NCBI RefSeq assembly: GCF_938028775.1
Contig: NZ_CALIZG010000022.1
Span: 1 to 64,000, forward strand
Direction of reading: 5' to 3'
Length of the DNA: 64,000 nucleotides
From: Mogibacterium diversum_A
Lineage (GTDB): Bacteria > Bacillota > Clostridia > Peptostreptococcales > Anaerovoracaceae
The translations under genes and the position numbers were made by a program. This document shows positions 60,487 through 64,000 of this stretch, in pieces. How positions within the stretch are numbered: the first letter of the stretch is position 1; every line of letters starts with the position of its first letter. The notes under the pieces were generated by a model. That model worked only from the letters and a program-made list of their open reading frames with translations. It was not told where the DNA came from and made no database searches.

Positions 60487-62049
60487 ATGACAGAAAATAG
60501 AAGCAACACAGAACTTCTTAATATCGAGGATTTCAGTATGTGCTTCGACGGGAAGCAGGGGGTAGTTCATGCTGTTCAAGGCGTTTCTCTTACAGTGAGA
60601 ACAGGAGAAATCGCCGCAATCGTTGGCGAGTCAGGCTCAGGCAAGACGGCGCTCTGCTTCTCAATTTTAATGCTACACAGACATCACGCGAGGCATCTAT
60701 CGGGAAGCATATGCCTATCTGGGAAAGATGTCACTAAGATGGGAGAAAAGGAGCTTGAACAAATTAGGGGCAAGGCGGCTTCAATAGTGTTCCAAGATCC
60801 ACTTAATTCACTAGATCCTGTAAGAACTGTTGGGGAGCAGATTACTACCCCTATGAAACTACACGAAGATGGTGAGCCTGTGGATGCAGAACGAGAATAC
60901 GACGAGAGGGCAGTAGGATTACTTAGAGAAATGGGCATGAAAGATGCTGAGAAATACTTATCCTGTTACCCACATCAGCTGTCTGGCGGGCAGAGGCAGA
61001 GGGTTGCGATTGCGATTGCTCTTGCATGTGACCCTGCGCTAATCATCGCTGACGAGCCTACTACAGCGCTTGATCCTAGAAATCAAAAGCAGATAATATC
61101 AGTGCTGAAGAGGCTGGCTGAAGAGAGAGATAAGGGCATCCTATTCATCACTCATGACCTCGGATTAGCGCGCGAATTAGCGACTAAAATTGCAGTTATG
61201 AAGGATGGAAGGTTTGTCGAAGTTGCCGAAGCTGAAGAGATCTTTGAACATCCAAAGCATGAGTATACTAAAGCTTTAGTTAGGTATTCTCAATATGGCA
61301 AAATGGGAAGTCATTATCATGGAAACTTTGGTCAGATGATTGGTAATCGAGATGAAATAACCATTTCGAGTGAAATAACAGATCAAGTGGAATCCTCCGA
61401 AAAAATAATGATTGCCAAAGATATAGACATGATCTACAGAACCGAGAAGCACGGATGTAAGAAGGTTCTATCAGGATACTCATTAGATGTAGTGAAAGGC
61501 GAAATCCTTGGACTTGTGGGACAATCGGGCTGTGGGAAGTCTACCTTGGCGAGGATCATCATGGGACTCACCATACCTAATGGCGGAAGCGTAAAATGGG
61601 GAAGATGCGGAAGCAGGGATAGGCGTGAGGTTCGTACGCAGATGATTTTTCAAGACTCTGCATCGGCATTCAATCCGCGCATGACTATCGAGGAGATAAT
61701 CTCAGAACCGCTCGTAATTGCCAGAGTAGGAAGCAGAGAAGAGAGACGAAGTAAAGTCATAGAAGTTATGAAACAGGTCCATCTTGAGGAACAGCTCATG
61801 GATAGATATCCTTACGATGTGTCGGGAGGACAGCGCCAGAGGGCGGCAATTGCAAGAGCACTTATAACAGAGCCAGAATTTATAATAGCAGACGAACCAC
61901 TGTCATCTCTCGATGTGCCAACACAGGCCGAGATAGTTCATCTGCTAAGAGAATTACACGAAAAAAGACAGCTGACGATGATTCTTATATCACATGACAT
62001 CCCTATGGTTGAGCATGTGTGCGATAGAATCGTAAGCATGGACGAATAG
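60487..62049 (+). CDS. ABC importer double ATPase (NikD-NikE-type fusion)
   Basis: A 520-aa protein with two ATPase domains in one chain, where most NikDE or DppDF systems have two genes. Domain 1 (about 8-260): Walker A GESGSGKTA, Q loop FQDPLNSLDPV, signature LSGGQRQRVAI, Walker B LIIADEPTTALD, His HITHDLG-like FITHDLG. Domain 2 (about 305-520): GQSGCGKST, FQDSASAFNPR, VSGGQRQRAAI, FIIADEPLSSLD, ISHDIP. Both are complete. The protein ends at RIVSMDE, soon after the second H loop, so the C-terminal substrate-family tail of about 50-70 aa usual in this family is missing. Confidence 0.9.
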   Translation: MTENRSNTELLNIEDFSMCFDGKQGVVHAVQGVSLTVRTGEIAAIVGESGSGKTALCFSILMLHRHHARHLSGSICLSGKDVTKMGEKELEQIRGKAASIVFQDPLNSLDPVRTVGEQITTPMKLHEDGEPVDAEREYDERAVGLLREMGMKDAEKYLSCYPHQLSGGQRQRVAIAIALACDPALIIADEPTTALDPRNQKQIISVLKRLAEERDKGILFITHDLGLARELATKIAVMKDGRFVEVAEAEEIFEHPKHEYTKALVRYSQYGKMGSHYHGNFGQMIGNRDEITISSEITDQVESSEKIMIAKDIDMIYRTEKHGCKKVLSGYSLDVVKGEILGLVGQSGCGKSTLARIIMGLTIPNGGSVKWGRCGSRDRREVRTQMIFQDSASAFNPRMTIEEIISEPLVIARVGSREERRSKVIEVMKQVHLEEQLMDRYPYDVSGGQRQRAAIARALITEPEFIIADEPLSSLDVPTQAEIVHLLRELHEKRQLTMILISHDIPMVEHVCDRIVSMDE

Positions 62050-62087
62050 AGAGGCATAAGAGTTAAACATCAGAAAAGGGGAAAACT

Positions 62088-62900
62088 ATGGGAGTAACCG
62101 TAGCTGAGAGACAGAAAGAAGAACGTCTAAAGGAGTATATAAAAAATCTTGGCAGCATAGCCGTTGCTTTCTCGGGGGGAGTTGATTCTACATATCTCGC
62201 CAAGATTGCGCATGATGTGCTAGGAGATAAGATGATTGCGGTTACGGCGGAATCAGGGTCTTTTCCTAAGAGGGAAACTGGCGAAGCTGCTCATTTCTGC
62301 GAGGAGCAGGGCATCAGGCAAATTGTGGTGCAGACCAATGAGCTTGAGATTGAAGGGTTCAAAGAGAATCCACCAGATAGATGCTACATATGCAAGACAG
62401 GCATATTTACGCAGCTAAAGGAGCAGGCGGCTGAACTCGGAATAGAGTACGTAGCTGATGGTTCAAACGTAGATGATCTAGGTGATTACAGGCCGGGGCT
62501 ACAGGCACTCAAGGAGCTAGATGTAAAGAGTCCGCTTAGAGAAGCTGACATGACCAAGCAGGATATCAGAAACCTATCGCATGAGCATGGTTTATGGACG
62601 TGGAATAAGCCCTCGGCAGCATGTCTGGCATCTAGGTTTGCATACGGCGAGACAATTACACTCGAGAAGCTAGGCATGGTTGAGCGAGCAGAACGGATTC
62701 TGGAAGATTATGGATTCATTCAAATGCGTGTTCGCATGCACGGGGAAAACCTCACGCGCATAGAGGTTACACCAGATGAGCTGGCGAGGCTCCTTGCTCT
62801 CAGAGAGGAAGTTGTAGCAAAGTTCAAGGAAGTAGGGTTCACCTATGTAACCATGGATCTACTCGGGTATAGAGTGGGTAGTATGAATGAGGTGCTATAA
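62088..62900 (+). CDS. larE: LarE, sacrificial sulfur transferase for the nickel-pincer cofactor
   Basis: A PP-loop ATP pyrophosphatase that adenylates pyridinium 3,5-biscarboxylate mononucleotide and transfers sulfur from its own cysteine, in making the nickel-pincer nucleotide of lactate racemase. The PP-loop is SGGVDS (29-34). KPSAACLASRF has Cys179, at the place of the sacrificial Cys176 of Lactobacillus plantarum LarE. RCYICKTGIF adds Cys99 and Cys102, so a version with extra cysteines is possible. The 270-aa size fits. It follows the importer by 38 bp, with AAAAGGGGA upstream of the ATG, and precedes larB. Confidence 0.92.
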   Translation: MGVTVAERQKEERLKEYIKNLGSIAVAFSGGVDSTYLAKIAHDVLGDKMIAVTAESGSFPKRETGEAAHFCEEQGIRQIVVQTNELEIEGFKENPPDRCYICKTGIFTQLKEQAAELGIEYVADGSNVDDLGDYRPGLQALKELDVKSPLREADMTKQDIRNLSHEHGLWTWNKPSAACLASRFAYGETITLEKLGMVERAERILEDYGFIQMRVRMHGENLTRIEVTPDELARLLALREEVVAKFKEVGFTYVTMDLLGYRVGSMNEVL

Positions 62901-63022
62901 AGCACTTGAGCAATAAACTTATGATAGCGGGTGTGGACAAATAGCATGAGAAATCCGCAAATCATGAAATCCCACTAAAAATCATCGGCATAAAATTAAA
63001 CATACATGGTAGGTATAGATAG

Positions 63023-63784
63023 ATGAAAATAGCAGATGTATTAGACAAATATAAGGCCGGAGAGCTAGATATGGCCGAAGCTGAAACACTGATAAAAAGT
63101 AGCAGTTATGATGAGATGGGATTCGCGAAGCTAGATACTCAGCGCGAGCAGAGATCCGGCTTTCCGGAGGTAATATTCTGCGCTGGTAAGCCAGATGATT
63201 ACCTCGTTTCGATATATCAGAAGATGGTCGCAAATGATGGCAGTGCCTTCGGGACTCGGGCGAGTCAGGAGCAGGCAGCGCTCGTTCAGGCGGCTGTTCC
63301 TGAAGTGGTGTATGATCCTGTCTCGCGGATCCTGAAGGTGGAGCCTGCTGGCGGCTACAAGAGGACTGGTGCTGGCGGTGTTGTTGCCGTCTGCAGCGCA
63401 GGCACTGCCGACATACCGGTTGCAGAGGAGGCTGCGCAGACTGCAGAATATTTTGGCGCTGAGGTGCTTCGCGTATACGATATAGGCGTGAGTGGTATCC
63501 ACAGGCTTCTGTCAAAAGTTGATATCATACGCAGTGCCGATGCCGTTGTTGCAGTTGCGGGCATGGAAGGTGCGCTGCCGACAGTACTCGGTGGACTCGT
63601 AAGAAACCCAGTAATCGCAGTGCCTACATCTGTTGGTTATGGTGCGAATTTTCACGGACTTTCTGCCTTAATCACGATGATTAACTCATGTGCGAACGGT
63701 ATCTCTGTGGTAAACATAGATAACGGATATGGGGCAGGATATATCGCGACGCAGATAGGCAGACTGGCTGCTACAGGAAGGTAG
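63023..63784 (+). CDS. larB: LarB, nickel-pincer cofactor biosynthesis carboxylase/hydrolase
   Basis: LarB carboxylates nicotinic acid adenine dinucleotide and hydrolyses it, the first step to the nickel-pincer nucleotide. The N-terminal helical part begins MKIADVLDKYKAGELDMAEA. The C-terminal half is PurE (AIR carboxylase)-like: VAVCSAGTADIPVAEEAA, VYDIGVSGIHRLLSKV, VAGMEGALPTVLGGLV, VPTSVGYGANFHGLSAL and the ending INIDNG-like NIDNGYGAGYIAT. At 253 aa it has the normal size. larC and larA are not seen in the window; a promoter-like pair at the far right edge precedes whatever follows. Confidence 0.93.
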   Translation: MKIADVLDKYKAGELDMAEAETLIKSSSYDEMGFAKLDTQREQRSGFPEVIFCAGKPDDYLVSIYQKMVANDGSAFGTRASQEQAALVQAAVPEVVYDPVSRILKVEPAGGYKRTGAGGVVAVCSAGTADIPVAEEAAQTAEYFGAEVLRVYDIGVSGIHRLLSKVDIIRSADAVVAVAGMEGALPTVLGGLVRNPVIAVPTSVGYGANFHGLSALITMINSCANGISVVNIDNGYGAGYIATQIGRLAATGR

Positions 63785-63960
63785 CTCGAAGCAACTAAAT
63801 ATTCGAATATTTGCCATAGTGATATTGCAATATGAATTTATGATATATAGATGCAGACGAAGTCACAAATGCTGCTACAATATATGGTACTTCGGGTGCC
63901 GGAATAGCACAGAGAGGCGAACTGGTTTTTGAAGAGGTACAAGGAAATAGCTTCTAAGCC
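63785..63960. other. Intergenic region with a possible coding remnant
   Basis: No complete gene. A plus-strand frame from about 63844 to a TAA at about 63957 reads a 35-residue piece containing TIYGTSGAGIAQRGELV and FEEVQGNSF, with no start codon in good context. It looks protein-like (ordered small and charged residues) and could be the last part of a decayed gene, but I do not recognise it. Confidence 0.25.
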
Positions 63961-63988
63961 TTGAATTTCTACGATAAATCAGTATAAT
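63961..63988 (+). promoter_or_regulatory. Sigma-A-like promoter at the right edge
   Basis: TTGAAT (63961-63966) and TATAAT (63983-63988) with a 16-base spacer. It would drive a gene starting beyond the window, perhaps another lar gene. Confidence 0.55.
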
Positions 63989-64000
63989 TAAACGGTATGG

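Noticed and set aside
1..64000. tRNA, rRNA, riboswitch or prophage genes
   Set aside because: No cloverleaf, rRNA, T-box or other riboswitch core, and no phage structural gene was recognised on reading both strands; a covariance-model scan would be needed to exclude weak ones.

Overview
The window is a chromosomal origin region of a low-to-moderate-GC Gram-positive anaerobe. Gene content and order (rpmH-rnpA-yidD-yidC-jag-mnmE-mnmG-rsmG-parAB on one side, dnaA-dnaN-recF-gyrB-gyrA on the other, RNase M5, LtaS-type synthase, VVKTGD-type surface anchors, YqhQ) point to Firmicutes, class Clostridia. My best guess is the Mogibacterium/Anaerovoracaceae neighbourhood, but that is inference from style, not from a search. 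Nearly every gene left of about 29.3 kb is on the minus strand and nearly every gene right of it on the plus strand, so transcription runs away from a bipartite oriC that flanks dnaA. The exceptions are a transposase remnant at the left edge and plsC at 47 kb.

Region by region. 0-4.9 kb is a visibly AT-rich accessory stretch: a frameshifted transposase fragment, small membrane proteins, a CPBP protease-like ORF without an ATG start, an AlkD-like helical-repeat protein, a DUF2975/XRE cassette and a membrane-tethered XRE protein. 5.0-18.6 kb is a long minus-strand run: ddl, a YqhQ-PrmC fusion, rho, an LtaS-like sulfatase, rsmA, rnmV, a DivIC-like protein, an M23 peptidase with LysM and G5 modules, a DnaD-type primosome protein with a helicase-loader-like cysteine cluster, dnaB and rplI. 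18.8-29.2 kb holds a soluble GdpP-like phosphodiesterase, parB, parA, two perfect parS sites (one inside a 50-bp perfect palindrome), and rsmG, mnmG, mnmE, jag, yidC, yidD, rnpA, rpmH. 29.2-37.9 kb is oriC with dnaA, dnaN, recF, gyrB, gyrA. 38.2-41.2 kb is a GadC-like antiporter plus glutamate decarboxylase acid-resistance pair.

41.3-42.8 kb is the most unusual place. A single, isolated 36-nt sequence with the architecture of a type III-A CRISPR repeat is followed by a four-helix membrane protein and, in the same frame after one TAA stop, a Csm6-like HEPN ribonuclease domain with an intact R-X4-H motif and no CARF domain. No cas genes or array accompany it. It is either the relic of a type III locus or a minimal membrane-HEPN effector module.

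42.9-51.7 kb carries three secreted surface proteins that share an X2-like C-terminal module and a 35-residue VVKTGD...YRRKR anchor; plsC and dtd lie between the second and third. 51.9-56.9 kb has a GlnK/GlnL-like two-component system, a DMT exporter, a LOR/SDH (ornithine cyclodeaminase-type) enzyme and a DUF3842 protein. 57.0-63.8 kb is a nickel/peptide-type ABC importer (two permeases, lipoprotein, fused double ATPase) directly followed by larE and larB, which together suggest nickel uptake for the nickel-pincer cofactor.
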